Shown here piece by piece: positions 64,000-64,000 of a DNA stretch of 64,000 nucleotides. How positions within the stretch are numbered: position 1 is the stretch's first letter; every line of letters begins with the position of its first letter. The notes under the pieces were generated by a model. It was not told where the DNA came from. It saw only the letters and a program-made list of their open reading frames with translations, and did not search any database. Source of the DNA: an uncultured Pirellulaceae bacterium (lineage in GTDB: Bacteria > Planctomycetota > Planctomycetia > Pirellulales > Pirellulaceae); NCBI GenBank assembly GCA_905480235.1, contig CAJQPP010000078.1:1-64000 (forward strand), given 5' to 3'. A program made the position numbers and the translations under genes.

Positions 64000-64000
64000 T

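Noticed and set aside
1-64000. CRISPR arrays, rRNA, tRNA genes, insertion sequences and integrases
   Set aside because: No regularly spaced repeats with unique spacers, no tRNA T-loop pattern or rRNA blocks, and no transposase or integrase-like ORF were recognised. The only tandem array is the coding 15-bp repeat at 34021-34485.

Overview
The window looks like chromosomal DNA of a planctomycete, probably of the Pirellulales type. The evidence is the co-occurrence of DUF1559 prepilin-like, DUF1571, paired DUF1800/DUF1501, PEP-CTERM and large exported multi-haem cytochrome genes, a sulfatase, an LptD-like outer-membrane protein and several conserved 'planctomycete-only' exported proteins. Assignment is by protein recognition alone; there is no rRNA or tRNA in the window.

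Layout. 1-13.5 kb: cell-envelope genes (S41 protease cut by the left edge, a beta-helix surface protein with an inverse-autotransporter-like barrel, a lipoprotein, a DUF1571 protein, a TPR protein, an LptD-like protein, a divergent DgkA-like membrane protein). 13.6-14.7 kb: a thioredoxin-like gene interrupted by one in-frame TGA followed by a bacterial-SECIS-like hairpin, i.e. a candidate new selenoprotein. 14.8-29.2 kb: a carbohydrate locus with a LacI-family repressor, a PEP-CTERM protein, a DUF1559 prepilin-like protein, a lipoprotein, a GH94/149/161-like phosphorylase, a clan GH-A enzyme, a GH16 enzyme, a sulfatase and a porin-like protein. The same 17-base operator-like sequence lies just downstream of the predicted promoters of both the PEP-CTERM and DUF1559 genes, and palindromic versions sit near the repressor gene.

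29.7-33.1 kb: housekeeping genes tpiA, secG, yicC, gmk and rpoZ, closed by a strong terminator. 33.5-42.6 kb: a chemosensory cluster (response regulator with a long pentapeptide-repeat region, unknown 184-aa protein, CheW, chemoreceptor without a periplasmic domain, CheA-receiver hybrid, and an FHA-EAL-SPOR fusion). It separates rpoZ from split coaC and coaB genes. 44-49.6 kb: a MoxR-DUF58-transglutaminase operon translationally coupled to a YchF-like GTPase. 49.8-52.3 kb: two small membrane proteins and a methyltransferase. 52.4-56.8 kb: DUF1800/DUF1501 pair and a conserved exported protein. 57.1-63.7 kb: an exported six-haem cytochrome c coupled to two beta-propeller proteins. The right edge may hold the end of another minus-strand gene.

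The most notable items are the selenoprotein candidate (13670-14725), the LacI mini-regulon that appears to join surface proteins to beta-glucan degradation, the FHA-EAL-SPOR fusion with a damaged EAL site, and the expandable 15-bp coding repeat in the chemosensory response regulator.
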